Below are positions 13,374 to 20,850 of a stretch of 25,571 nucleotides of DNA, one piece after another. Location: the NCBI GenBank assembly GCA_027002315.1, contig JALWZV010000016.1, positions 1-25,571 of the forward strand, given 5' to 3'. The DNA is from Candidatus Roizmanbacteria bacterium. GTDB lineage: Bacteria > Patescibacteriota > Microgenomatia > UBA1406 > GWC2-37-13. A model generated the notes under the pieces. That model was not told the DNA's origin. It worked only from the letters and a program-made list of their open reading frames with translations, and ran no database searches. The translations under genes and the position numbers were made by a program. Within the stretch, counting starts at the first letter, position 1. Each line of letters opens with the position of its first letter.

Positions 13374-15728
13374 TTACAATTTTGCTCTTTGTACCATCTC
13401 TGCGTCCACGAGCTCAACGGGTCGCCCATATTTGAGCCTAGAAAGCTGAACAATTGCCTCCGCAATTTTAGGATTGGCCATTGCTTTAAATTTTTTGTAG
13501 TCCTTTGTTAAATCAACAGAGAATGGCGGTACTGGTTCGCTGTTCACAATCGTCTTCATGTATGCATGAAACCTCTCTATATTAATAATGTCTGATTCTG
13601 AAAACACTGGCTGAAACTCTCGTGCTAAATACGACGCGTCAGTGACACCAACTCTGAATGTAATCAATGTTCCGACATTTCCAAACACAGCATTTTTAAC
13701 CTCCTCATCCATCTGGCCAATAAACTGATTAGCTACTGTTAGGTTTAATCTATATTTACGAGCTTCTGATAATATTGTTGCAAAATCCGGAGTTGCAAAG
13801 TTTTGAAACTCGTCAACATAAAGAAAGAAGTCCCGTCTTTTTTCCTCAGGTATCTCCTGCCTACTCATTGCAGCGACCAAAATCTTAGGTATTAGAACAA
13901 GTCCAAGAAAGCTCGAGTTCTCCTCTCCCAACTTTCCTTTAGATAAATTTATAAGCAATATCTTTCCGTTATCCATAACCTCACGAAAATCAAAGGCTGA
14001 CTTAGACTGACCGATTATATTTCTAATTGTTCTGTTTGTAACAAAACGACCAAACTTAGAAACAATATAGTCCAAGATTTCTGATTTATGAAAGTCTGAT
14101 GTTTGTGCAATCTGATCAGTCCAGTACCTTCTTACAATTGGATCTTTAACCTTTGGTAAAAGCATCTTCACAAACTTCTGATCTGTAAGAACACGCACAA
14201 CCTCAACAAATGTTGTTCCAGGTTCCGCCATGACAGTAAGCATCGCATTTCTTATTGAGTGTTCAAAACGTGGACCAATAATACCTGTTCTTTGTGGATC
14301 ATAAAGCTTGTACATTAGATTAATGATTGAGGTTGTGATGAAAAACTTTTGTTCCTCCGTCTTAAACTCTAATAAGTTTAAACCCATTGGTCGTTCTGTG
14401 TCAGAGGGATCAAAATATATCACGTCCTCTGCTCGTTCAGGTGGAATATACTGCATAATGTTCTCTACTAAATCTCCATGAGGATCGATAACACAAACTC
14501 CATGACCCTTCTTAATGTCCTGAATTGCCATGTCGTGCAGTAAAACAGATTTACCTACACCTGTTTTTCCAATAATATAAATATGCCTTCGCTTATCATT
14601 ATCGGATATACAGACTGGTCGTCTTACGCCTCGATAATATCCATGGCCTATAAAGGTTCCTCCTTTTTGTGGAACCTCGGAGGGAACAGGAGCTGTTTTT
14701 GACTTTAGCCACTGTATATGAGGTGTCTCTATTGTTTTGTTTGGAAAATGAAAGATTGTTGCTAGCTCGTCAGTAGATAAAACTGAAACCTCTTTTGTAA
14801 AAGGGAGGTTTACAACTGGAAAAAATTTATAAATAAAGTTAATCATAAAAGAGCCTTTAAAAAGAATCCGTGTTGATTTCAATCGATTTAAGTCTGAGTT
14901 AAACTGAGAAAACGCTGTCTTGATGTTTTTAAGATGCAGGTTTGCTCTCTCTTTTGTGTTTGCAGAAACCACAAATCTAATTACTGTGTCAAACCCTGGT
15001 TTTGAGCATTGATCATCAATACGCTCAAGCGTTTTTGGGTCTGTACTAAAGGTTGCTTTATCTGGTGTCGCTTCCTTTTTTTTAATAGATGAGACGTAAG
15101 ACTTTCCCAACTTCTGCCATTTGGATTTTGTGGGTCTGACTAGTATTTGTATTGCTGAACCCTCACCCTTACTCATCTTCGATAACGCTGAGGTTATCGC
15201 TGATAGTGGGTCTATGGATAAGTCTTTATATATTCTTAACGGCATATACGCAACATCTTTCTTTACCATTCCTCCAAAAGCAACTTTACCATTTTCGGTA
15301 AAGATATTCGGTTCATCTACTTTTTTTATATCTGCTGATGGATAGTATCCATATATCGTCTTCTCTATTAAATCTATTAAATGGTTTGGGGCAGAAACGT
15401 AAAATCTTATCTCTGCCTCCTTAGCAACAACCTCAAAAGCAACCAGGTCATCTACATCAAGGAATGAGAGCCATCCTCCTTTTTTTAAGGCAGTTAAAGC
15501 TCCAAACATCTGTGCTGCTGCGTCTATCTTTACCTCATTATCTTTCGAGACCATAACCTCTATTGTGCTCATTCCTAAAGATATTTTTTCTCTTTTTTTA
15601 AACTTTAAAAAAACTGACAAAACATAAAAAAAGACCATACTAAACCCAAAAGCTACAAAAAAAGCAAAGAGGGCTATAGAGAAAATTACAAACCGTTCTA
15701 TTATTATCGAGATATCCAGGGTTGCCAT
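13374..15728 (-). CDS. TraG/VirD4-like conjugative coupling ATPase
   Basis: 784 residues from this start. An N-terminal membrane segment (about residues 10-42) precedes a mixed domain and a large P-loop ATPase of the VirD4/TraG/DUF87 type. Walker A GKTGVGKS lies at about residues 387-394, with VIDPHGDL after it. Walker B is FFLYVDEFQNF, and a sensor region ESDIINIERFHAYMK follows. Such proteins pump DNA or select substrates for type IV secretion. The VirB4, TraC-N and PrgI genes to the right form the rest of the machine. An ATG at 15737 overlaps a TATAAT (minus 15741-15736); the ATG at 15728, 7 nt after that box, fits the leaderless pattern, so I prefer it. Confidence 0.85.
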   Translation of the reverse strand: MATLDISIIIERFVIFSIALFAFFVAFGFSMVFFYVLSVFLKFKKREKISLGMSTIEVMVSKDNEVKIDAAAQMFGALTALKKGGWLSFLDVDDLVAFEVVAKEAEIRFYVSAPNHLIDLIEKTIYGYYPSADIKKVDEPNIFTENGKVAFGGMVKKDVAYMPLRIYKDLSIDPLSAITSALSKMSKGEGSAIQILVRPTKSKWQKLGKSYVSSIKKKEATPDKATFSTDPKTLERIDDQCSKPGFDTVIRFVVSANTKERANLHLKNIKTAFSQFNSDLNRLKSTRILFKGSFMINFIYKFFPVVNLPFTKEVSVLSTDELATIFHFPNKTIETPHIQWLKSKTAPVPSEVPQKGGTFIGHGYYRGVRRPVCISDNDKRRHIYIIGKTGVGKSVLLHDMAIQDIKKGHGVCVIDPHGDLVENIMQYIPPERAEDVIYFDPSDTERPMGLNLLEFKTEEQKFFITTSIINLMYKLYDPQRTGIIGPRFEHSIRNAMLTVMAEPGTTFVEVVRVLTDQKFVKMLLPKVKDPIVRRYWTDQIAQTSDFHKSEILDYIVSKFGRFVTNRTIRNIIGQSKSAFDFREVMDNGKILLINLSKGKLGEENSSFLGLVLIPKILVAAMSRQEIPEEKRRDFFLYVDEFQNFATPDFATILSEARKYRLNLTVANQFIGQMDEEVKNAVFGNVGTLITFRVGVTDASYLAREFQPVFSESDIINIERFHAYMKTIVNSEPVPPFSVDLTKDYKKFKAMANPKIAEAIVQLSRLKYGRPVELVDAEMVQRAKL

Positions 15729-15735
15729 ACATTTC

Positions 15736-15741
15736 ATTATA
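15736..15741 (-). promoter_or_regulatory. -10 box of the TraG-like gene
   Basis: TATAAT on the minus strand, 7 nt before the ATG at 15728 and overlapping the in-frame ATG at 15737. It makes the shorter start and a leaderless message likely. The -35 is weak (TTATTC at an 18-bp spacing). Confidence 0.5.
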
Positions 15742-15804
15742 ACTAATTAAAGAAAATAAGAATAAGCAAAGTTATTCACCTGTAAAGAAAAGGTTGTTAT
15801 TTGT

Positions 15805-15810
15805 TATAAT
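15805..15810 (+). promoter_or_regulatory. -10 box of tRNA-Ala
   Basis: TATAAT ends 23 nt before the mature tRNA 5' end, which leaves a short leader for RNase P to remove. No good -35 is visible. Confidence 0.45.
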
Positions 15811-15833
15811 AAATAACTCTAAACTTTTCTGAA

Positions 15834-15910
15834 GGGCCTGTAGTTCAGTTGGCTAGAACGTCGCGCTGGCAGCGCGAAGGTCAGGGGTTCAAGTCCCCTC
15901 AGGTCCACCA
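15834..15910 (+). tRNA. tRNA-Ala (anticodon GGC)
   Basis: 77 nt including an encoded CCA. The acceptor stem is GGGCCTG with CAGGTCC and contains the G3-U70 wobble pair that identifies alanine tRNA. The D arm is GTTC/GAAC. The anticodon stem is TCGCG/CGCGA with loop CTGGCAG, giving anticodon GGC, which reads GCC and GCT. The T arm is AGGGG-TTCAAGT-CCCCT. All arms pair. The CCA also forms the first bases of the downstream terminator hairpin. Confidence 0.96.
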
Positions 15911-15929
15911 TGTCGAACATGGTTTTATT
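15908..15929 (+). terminator. tRNA-Ala terminator hairpin sharing the CCA end
   Basis: Stem CCATG/CATGG with loop TCGAA (15908-15922), followed by TTTTATT. This looks like a short intrinsic terminator. Its left arm begins with the tRNA's own CCA, so folding of the terminator and of the acceptor end share bases. Confidence 0.6.
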
Positions 15930-15942
15930 GTGTGAAACGTGT

Positions 15943-15959
15943 GCCGCGTCAGACGCGGC
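15943..15959. repeat. TCAGA-loop hairpin
   Basis: Stem GCCGCG/CGCGGC, 6 bp, with loop TCAGA. It is the second of three hairpins in the tRNA/acylphosphatase convergent gap. The loop and closing C-G/G-C pairs match the hairpin inside the 110-bp repeats, although the stems differ. Confidence 0.7.
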
Positions 15960-15977
15960 CAAATAATATATTACTTT

Positions 15978-16010
15978 TGTTTATAGAAACGTTAGACGTT
16001 TCTATAAACA
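15978..16010. repeat. Long perfect hairpin, 15-bp stem
   Basis: TGTTTATAGAAACGT and its exact complement are separated by TAG; read as the same family the loop is TTAGA with C-G closing pairs. It has no U-tract on either side, so it is not a classical terminator. It lies 25 bp from the convergent end of the acylphosphatase gene. Confidence 0.8.
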
Positions 16011-16034
16011 CTAGTATCATACGTCTTGTATTTT

Positions 16035-16337
16035 TTACTTCACCACCTTAAACTCGTCGAAGATCTCAACTGGTTCTTCCCAAAGAACACTTATATCCTC
16101 AACATTTGCTATTGGAGGTCCTTTTTTTACCGCCTCTATCATTTTATTAATCTTACTCTCTTCTCCTTGAAACACAGCCTCAACACCACCACCAACTCCA
16201 AAAATATCTGGCCTGTCATATACATTTTTCACCCAACCAGAGATGTTTCCTGTGTGTTTAGCAATTATCTTTGTCCAGGCCCTAAAACCAACACCAATAA
16301 CATCACCTTTTATATAAACTCTAGCCTGTCTAATCAT
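16035..16337 (-). CDS. acyP: Acylphosphatase
   Basis: 100-residue acylphosphatase, which hydrolyses carboxyl-phosphate bonds such as acetyl phosphate. The phosphate-binding loop GDVIGVGFRAW contains the catalytic Arg19. GWVKN gives the catalytic Asn38. The GGVEAVFQGEESKINKMI segment and GPP turn follow as in the family, and the length is typical. It is the last gene of the PrgI-to-VirB4 operon, 17 nt after the TPR membrane protein, with no SD. There is no evident functional tie to secretion. Its 3' end faces tRNA-Ala across three hairpins. Confidence 0.9.
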   Translation of the reverse strand: MIRQARVYIKGDVIGVGFRAWTKIIAKHTGNISGWVKNVYDRPDIFGVGGGVEAVFQGEESKINKMIEAVKKGPPIANVEDISVLWEEPVEIFDEFKVVK

Positions 16338-16354
16338 AAATTATTTTTAAAAAC

Positions 16355-16786
16355 TTATAATGTTGAATCTATTTTTCTTGCTCTTTGTAAAAAGTACCTA
16401 GACTTACTATCTTCACCTATCTTGTAATATAAAAGGTATAATTTATACAACACATCACGTGAATTAGGATTTAGTTTTAACAACTCCTCCATTTTTGTAA
16501 TTTCTTTTTTCGTCTTACTCTCATCTCCAAAAACACCACTTCTTATACTGTATCCGAATAACTTTTGGGCTCTGGCTAGTTCTGGTTTAAAAAATACTGT
16601 TTTTCTTAAATCATTAAGAAAAACCACAACTGCTTCTTTATTGTTGTTTAACACTTGATCATAAATCAATGGAAACTCCGTTGATGCAAAAATATTGGCA
16701 AGTAATGTCATGTATAAGATAAATACTCCTACAAAAAGAATCTTGTTTTTATATTTATATAAAAAACTAATCTTCTTTTTTCCCAT
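16355..16786 (-). CDS. Membrane-anchored TPR-like protein
   Basis: 143 residues, not assigned to a known family. A basic start (MGKKK and YKYKNK) is followed by one hydrophobic segment (about residues 15-31, ILFVGVFILYMTLLANI), so the rest is probably outside or periplasm-like. The C-terminal half (MEELLKLNPNSRDVLYKLYLLYYKIGEDSKSRYFLQRARKID) has the spacing of two tetratricopeptide helix pairs, which mediate protein-protein contacts. It starts 8 nt after the VirB4 stop and has no SD. A scaffold role for the secretion complex is inferred from position only. Confidence 0.65.
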   Translation of the reverse strand: MGKKKISFLYKYKNKILFVGVFILYMTLLANIFASTEFPLIYDQVLNNNKEAVVVFLNDLRKTVFFKPELARAQKLFGYSIRSGVFGDESKTKKEITKMEELLKLNPNSRDVLYKLYLLYYKIGEDSKSRYFLQRARKIDSTL

Positions 16787-16794
16787 AATTATTT

Positions 16795-18537
16795 TTACTC
16801 TATTAACGTTCTTTCTTCATCAGAGGCAATTACCTGAAACCCAACATGCGATTGTCCAGCAAAGAAAAGACCTTGTCCAACTCCTGCTGATAATAAAAAG
16901 TGTTTCTCACCGCCTGTTAGATAAAACGTCTTTGATATCGCTTCAACAGCAGCTGTGGATTGTTTAAGTATTATTTGTAAACTTGAGTTTGTGATTATTG
17001 CTTTCCCTTCATCGGTGGATATAAAATCTTCTACATCTTGAGTTATCGTTGTTAAACCCAATGAATACTTTCTTGCTCTTTTAGCAAAACTATGCAAATA
17101 TCTTCCAGAGTCCTTGTGTTTTATTAAGTACCACGCCTCATCAACAATCAAAACCCTTCTTCTTTTGTCTCTTCTTACTCTGCTCCAGATATAATCCAAC
17201 ACAATATACATTGCCACAGGACGCAGGTTTTCCTCAACATCACGAACCCCAAAAACAGTTAGAGGGTTTGTTATATCAAAATTAGACCTTCTGTTTAAAA
17301 TACCAACAGCTGATCCCTTAATAAATTTTTCCATTCTGTTTGCTAATTCTTGGGCTTCTTGAGACTCCATTCCTATTAACACCTTGTATAAATCTTCCAA
17401 AAGTGGTGGTTCATTTTTAAACGTATTTATATCTTGAGTTATTCCCTTCTCCTTATATGTTAAAACCAGTGCTTTATCCAACAAAGCGTCTTGTGTTGGT
17501 GTTAGATCACCTAAAATAACCCTCATTAACGAGTGAAGGTCTAATATTTTATTAGCAAGATCGTCTGGTTCTATATCGTGTTGTGGAAGATCAAATGGGT
17601 TAATGTTGTAACTGGATGATGATGAAAAAGTTACAAACTCTCCTCCCATAGACTCTGTCAATTTTTTATACTCATTCTCTGGGTCAATAATAATCACGTG
17701 TGTGTCCATCATTAAGAGACGCAAAGACTCTAGTTTAACCAAAAAGCTTTTACCACCTCCTGATTTACCCAAAATTACAGAGTTGGCGTTCTCTAACTTA
17801 AACCTATCAAAGATTATCAAACTTCCATCATATTGGTTTATTCCGTACAATATTCCCTCTGAGCTTGTCAAAGATGCTGTAACAAAAGGAAATGTTAAAG
17901 ACAGTGATGTTGTGTCCATATTCCTCCAAATCATTAGTTTGTCTGTAAACATAGGTAGGGTTGATTTAAAACCATCCTCCATCTGAAGCGTGGCTTTACG
18001 AGAGATTATCATTAACGATGCTAACTCTGACTCGACCTGTTTGCTGATATTCTCAAGCTCCTTCTTAGAGTCAGCCGGTATGGTTATGTAGAGACCGAAC
18101 TGAAAAAATCTTTCTGTTCCTTTTGCCAACTCTGCTTGTAAAGATAATGCGTCATCCAACGCAACCTGCACTGTTGGATCTATCACTTTGCCAGCCTTCA
18201 TATCACTCTCAATTGTCGCCTGCATCTCCGCAATTTTGTGCTTCAACTCATTGAGAACCTCCTTGGACTCTGTTGGATAAATAAACATTGAGATGTAAAG
18301 AGGGTGATTGAAGGTTATGAGTGAACTCAACCAACTTGGACCAACAAATCTGGGGTATCCAACAACAAACAACGTTCTATAGTAGGTGTTATTTACCTTA
18401 ATATTGTTAAAATCTACTTCTATGTATGATGGGGCTATTATATCTTTAATTGAAACATCTCCTTTCGCTAAAAAAGACGCGACGTTGTTTTTGCTTCCTT
18501 TTTGTGTCCTCTGTTTTTTCTTACCAAAACCAAACAT
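16795..18537 (-). CDS. VirB4-family type IV secretion ATPase
   Basis: 580-residue VirB4/TraC/TrbE-type ATPase that powers type IV secretion or conjugation-like machinery at the inner membrane. An N-terminal VirB4 domain (residues about 30-210) precedes the motor domain. Walker A is GKSGGGKS with Lys263 and Ser264; VIIIDPENEY follows. Walker B is RRVLIVDEAW with Asp466 and Glu467, and TTITQDVEDF lies in the sensor region. It is shorter than the roughly 800-residue proteobacterial VirB4, and part of the usual N-terminus may be the separate gene 7 nt upstream. Together with PrgI and TraG-like proteins it forms a minimal set; no relaxase, pilin VirB2 or core-complex genes are in the window. Confidence 0.9.
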   Translation of the reverse strand: MFGFGKKKQRTQKGSKNNVASFLAKGDVSIKDIIAPSYIEVDFNNIKVNNTYYRTLFVVGYPRFVGPSWLSSLITFNHPLYISMFIYPTESKEVLNELKHKIAEMQATIESDMKAGKVIDPTVQVALDDALSLQAELAKGTERFFQFGLYITIPADSKKELENISKQVESELASLMIISRKATLQMEDGFKSTLPMFTDKLMIWRNMDTTSLSLTFPFVTASLTSSEGILYGINQYDGSLIIFDRFKLENANSVILGKSGGGKSFLVKLESLRLLMMDTHVIIIDPENEYKKLTESMGGEFVTFSSSSSYNINPFDLPQHDIEPDDLANKILDLHSLMRVILGDLTPTQDALLDKALVLTYKEKGITQDINTFKNEPPLLEDLYKVLIGMESQEAQELANRMEKFIKGSAVGILNRRSNFDITNPLTVFGVRDVEENLRPVAMYIVLDYIWSRVRRDKRRRVLIVDEAWYLIKHKDSGRYLHSFAKRARKYSLGLTTITQDVEDFISTDEGKAIITNSSLQIILKQSTAAVEAISKTFYLTGGEKHFLLSAGVGQGLFFAGQSHVGFQVIASDEERTLIE

Positions 18538-18544
18538 AATAATA

Positions 18545-19189
18545 TTAAGACGTTAAAATTGTATCTGTGTAACTATCTATCGGTGCTAAATGTATACCTG
18601 AATCTGTTGGGTTGTATAGGTTAAAAAACAACTCAACTATTTGTTGTTTGTACAAAACAGTTGTGCTCAAACCAACTCTGGCTAATAAACGTAAAAGGTG
18701 GTCTCTTTTGGGATATAGTGATGTTTTTGCTCTTGATATTATGTACTCATTGCTCAATCCCTTCGCGTTTGCTCCACTTACACCCAACTCTAATGGAGAA
18801 AAGGGAATAACAAAGAAAAATCTTTTCTCCAACACACTTGTCTTTTTAACAATTGTTTTGATAAATTCTTTATAACTATATAACCTCTTCTTTAATATCT
18901 CATTTTTTTGTTTTGTTAATTTATCATCTAAATACTCCAAATATGATGATATGTTTGTCTTTTTTGAAAGCATCAAAACCTGTACGGGAAAAGAAAGTGA
19001 ATTTAAAAGATCTGCGTATGCATAAATAATCGATTCTTGTTCCTCATTCGACAATAAATAAAAATTAACCGCACCAACCTCAACCACTAATACACACGAG
19101 TTGTCTTTTAAAAGCAAGATGTCATCTTTAACCGCTTTTATCTCTATAAACTCTTGTGTGCTTGTTTTAACTGGTGTTTGTGAACTCAT
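18545..19189 (-). CDS. TraC/VirB4 N-terminal-like protein
   Basis: 214-residue protein resembling the stand-alone TraC-like N-terminal domain often found between PrgI and VirB4 genes in low-GC and CPR genomes. It has beta strands early (DDILLLKDNSCVLVVEVGAVNFYLL), a helical middle (EEQESIIYAYADLLNSL, then VQVLMLSKK) and a conserved-looking FFFVIPFSP strand, with no P-loop. It sits 35 nt after PrgI and 7 nt before VirB4, so it probably docks with that ATPase. The family call rests on context as much as sequence. No SD is visible before the ATG. Confidence 0.62.
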   Translation of the reverse strand: MSSQTPVKTSTQEFIEIKAVKDDILLLKDNSCVLVVEVGAVNFYLLSNEEQESIIYAYADLLNSLSFPVQVLMLSKKTNISSYLEYLDDKLTKQKNEILKKRLYSYKEFIKTIVKKTSVLEKRFFFVIPFSPLELGVSGANAKGLSNEYIISRAKTSLYPKRDHLLRLLARVGLSTTVLYKQQIVELFFNLYNPTDSGIHLAPIDSYTDTILTS

Positions 19190-19224
19190 ATTCAGGATTA
19201 TTAAAACTATAAAAACAACAGGTG

Positions 19225-20052
19225 TTACAGAACCTCTTTTGAGTAAACCTCAATTGGTTGCTTGTTCTCATCAGACACCTTTATTTTCATTGTATCAAAA
19301 AAATACTTACCCTCCGGGTCTTTTATATCCAAGATATACTCTCCGTTACTTAATTGTTTAAATGTTGCAAAAACTCCATGAGGGTTTGTTTTCATAAGTC
19401 TTAGAATAGTCCCTTTGTCGTCTTTAAGATAAACCATCATTCCTGAAAGAGCCAGTTTTTTATTGTTCTTAACCACGCCAACCAAAAACGGTTTTGGTGG
19501 TTGTTGCTTAAGAGGTGTTTTTGCTTGTACCTGTGTTTGGGTTGTTGTTGGTTTTTGGTGTGATACTGACACCACAGCTTCTTGTTTGGGAACAACTGTT
19601 TGTTGGAATAAGGAGCTTATGTTTTCTTTCTTTTTACCAGACAAATTGTTGTTTTTCTTCTTTTTACCTAGATAGTTTTCAAGCTTCTTTTTGCTTTCTA
19701 TATGTGTTTGTATTTTATGAGGGTCATTTGTAAATATTAGGTTGTCTAAAAAATATATTGGTTTATTCTTCTTTTTATAAATATATTGAGTTGGAGATGT
19801 TAGACTTTTGTAAAGGTTTTTAATCCAGACATCTACTGGTCTGTTCTGAATTGGGACAAAGGAAAAAATTACCCCTATAAAGATAATAACTCCAGCAAGT
19901 GCGATATTAATCACTGGTATTGGAAAAAGATAAAAAACAATAACTGCGGTTAAGATAAAAACAATCATGTAGGCAAATTGTTTTATCGTCAAAAAGCCAA
20001 CAAGTTTAAACTCAAAACTGGTAATCTGTCTAGGAATAGGATGTTGTTGCAT
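19225..20052 (-). CDS. PrgI-like membrane protein with C-terminal carboxypeptidase-regulatory-like domain
   Basis: 275 residues. The start MQQHPIPRQITSFEFKLVG, two hydrophobic segments (FAYMIVFILTAVIVFYLF and VINIALAGVIIFIGVIF) and the motif FSFVPIQNRPVDVWIKNL are the PrgI family pattern, a VirB3-like inner-membrane component of type IV secretion in Gram-positive-type systems. A Lys/Gln/Thr-rich linker (about residues 125-190) leads to a beta-sandwich domain (VGVVKNNKKLALSGMMVYLKD ... GVFATFKQLSNGEYILDI) like CarboxypepD_reg. The frame remains open to 20184, but that part runs through repeat DNA. The ATG at 20052 is 9 nt after a promoter -10 and starts the family homology, so I chose it. First gene of the operon. 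Confidence 0.8.
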   Translation of the reverse strand: MQQHPIPRQITSFEFKLVGFLTIKQFAYMIVFILTAVIVFYLFPIPVINIALAGVIIFIGVIFSFVPIQNRPVDVWIKNLYKSLTSPTQYIYKKKNKPIYFLDNLIFTNDPHKIQTHIESKKKLENYLGKKKKNNNLSGKKKENISSLFQQTVVPKQEAVVSVSHQKPTTTQTQVQAKTPLKQQPPKPFLVGVVKNNKKLALSGMMVYLKDDKGTILRLMKTNPHGVFATFKQLSNGEYILDIKDPEGKYFFDTMKIKVSDENKQPIEVYSKEVL

Positions 20053-20061
20053 ACTAATTTC

Positions 20062-20090
20062 AGTATAAGACAAAAATGGTACAAAAACAA
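20062..20090 (-). promoter_or_regulatory. Promoter of the type IV secretion operon
   Basis: On the minus strand TTGTTT (20090-20085), a 17-bp spacer and TATACT (20067-20062) precede the PrgI-like ATG by 9 nt. The expected message has a leader of about 2-3 nt and no SD. It also shows that the upstream extension of the reading frame is not translated. Confidence 0.6.
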
Positions 20091-20146
20091 TAAATAGCGG
20101 GTTAATCTCTAATCTAATTAACCTAATTACTAAATAAATATAATTG

Positions 20147-20181
20147 TATCTAGTATTTTGTATCTTGTATTTAGCATCTAG
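20147..20181 (+). repeat. Degenerate heptamer array before element C
   Basis: Five 7-bp units (TATCTAG, TATTTTG, TATCTTG, TATTTAG and CATCTAG types) end 1 bp before element C. It matches 11721-11755 in unit order with few changes. Confidence 0.85.
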
Positions 20182-20182
20182 C

Positions 20183-20340
20183 ACGTCATCGCGAGGAGAC
20201 CAATTTATTGGTTGATGCGGCGATCTCCGCCTTTTAATGAAAGCAAGATTGACTATTATTTAGTTCTACATGAGTTGTGTTAAGAATTGTAGCGGCGGAG
20301 ATTGCTTCGTCTCCCGACAGGTCGGGATCCCCGTAATGAC
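20183..20340. repeat. MITE-like palindromic element C
   Basis: The left end is ACGTCATCGCGAG (20183-20195). The right end is degenerate, CCCCGTAATGAC. The GGCGATCTCCGCC and GGCGGAGATTGC arms pair. Each arm carries its own tip hairpin of different sequence: ACCAAT/ATTGGT at 20199-20212 and TCCCGAC/GTCGGGA at 20312-20327. Confidence 0.75.
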
Positions 20341-20373
20341 TTTGTTATAGAATTGTATAGTGACTACTCTCTT

Positions 20374-20522
20374 ACGTCATCGCGAGCGAGCGGCAAGCGA
20401 GCGTGGCGATCTCCGACTACATGAGAACAAAACTTGCTATTAGTGTAAATTTCAAGCATTACTATTAAACATCATAACGGCGGGGATTGCTTCTCCTCCG
20501 ATTCGGAGGATCGCGATGACGT
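20374..20522. repeat. MITE-like palindromic element D
   Basis: Left end ACGTCATCGCGAG (20374-20386), right end ATCGCGATGACGT to 20522. The first 41 bp equal the start of half-element B1. A tip hairpin TCCTCC..GGAGGA lies at 20494-20510. The preceding CTACTCTCTT also precedes element A, so flanking bases are part of the repeat family. Confidence 0.75.
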
Positions 20523-20548
20523 GCCAAACGTTAAGAGTTAAAAGGTTT

Positions 20549-20655
20549 TAATTTTGTCCAATACTATAAACAAGTATGACTACTGGATAATCCTGAACCG
20601 TGCTTTGTTCTGGTTCAGGGTTGGATTGTTATTTTTAATTTTTCATTTTTCATTG
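20549..20655 (+). repeat. Hairpin-bearing repeat, left copy
   Basis: About 107 bp that recur in inverted orientation at 23469-23590 with roughly nine differences over the first 95 aligned bases. It includes the hairpin CCTGAACC/GGTTCAGG (20592-20619, 12-nt loop GTGCTTTGTTCT) and a T-rich tail of TTTTTCATTT words. Confidence 0.75.
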
Positions 20656-20681
20656 AATTTTAAATGTTTAAACATTAAGTC

Positions 20682-20720
20682 ATTAAAAATTAAAAATTAG
20701 AAATTTAAAATTTAAAATTT
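20682..20720. repeat. AT-only low-complexity tract
   Basis: Tandem words of the ATTAAAA and ATTTAAA type, with only one G and no C. It has no coding content. Similar A/T words flank both copies of the hairpin-bearing repeat. Confidence 0.6.
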
Positions 20721-20850
20721 TGATATTATACATCCCATAGTTGTCTAGTTCTTGTTGCTTAAAGTAGTTGAACAGTTAATTAATTAATCACAGTTGATAT
20801 AAGCTGTACAAATCTGTATGAAGAGGTGTTTTATGCCTAATAAAATATTC

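Larger units (their letters stand above)
20091..20850. other. Repeat-filled intergenic region left of the S1 gene
   Basis: No gene is visible. It contains a heptamer array, two MITE-like elements (C and D), one copy of a hairpin-bearing repeat (20549-20655) that recurs inverted at 23469-23590, an AT-only tract of ATTTAAA-like words (20682-20720), and about 130 bp of unremarkable sequence before the S1 stop codon. Confidence 0.7.

Noticed and set aside
13364..13465. Upstream extension of the FNR-type gene
   Set aside because: It overlaps the TraG-like coding end in another frame and adds no FNR-like sequence.
15772..15780. TTATTCACC as a DnaA box between the TraG-like gene and the tRNA
   Set aside because: A single imperfect site in A/T-rich DNA is expected by chance; no cluster around it.
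20053..20184. 44-residue N-terminal extension of the PrgI-like protein
   Set aside because: It runs through the promoter and heptamer repeats; family homology begins at the ATG at 20052.
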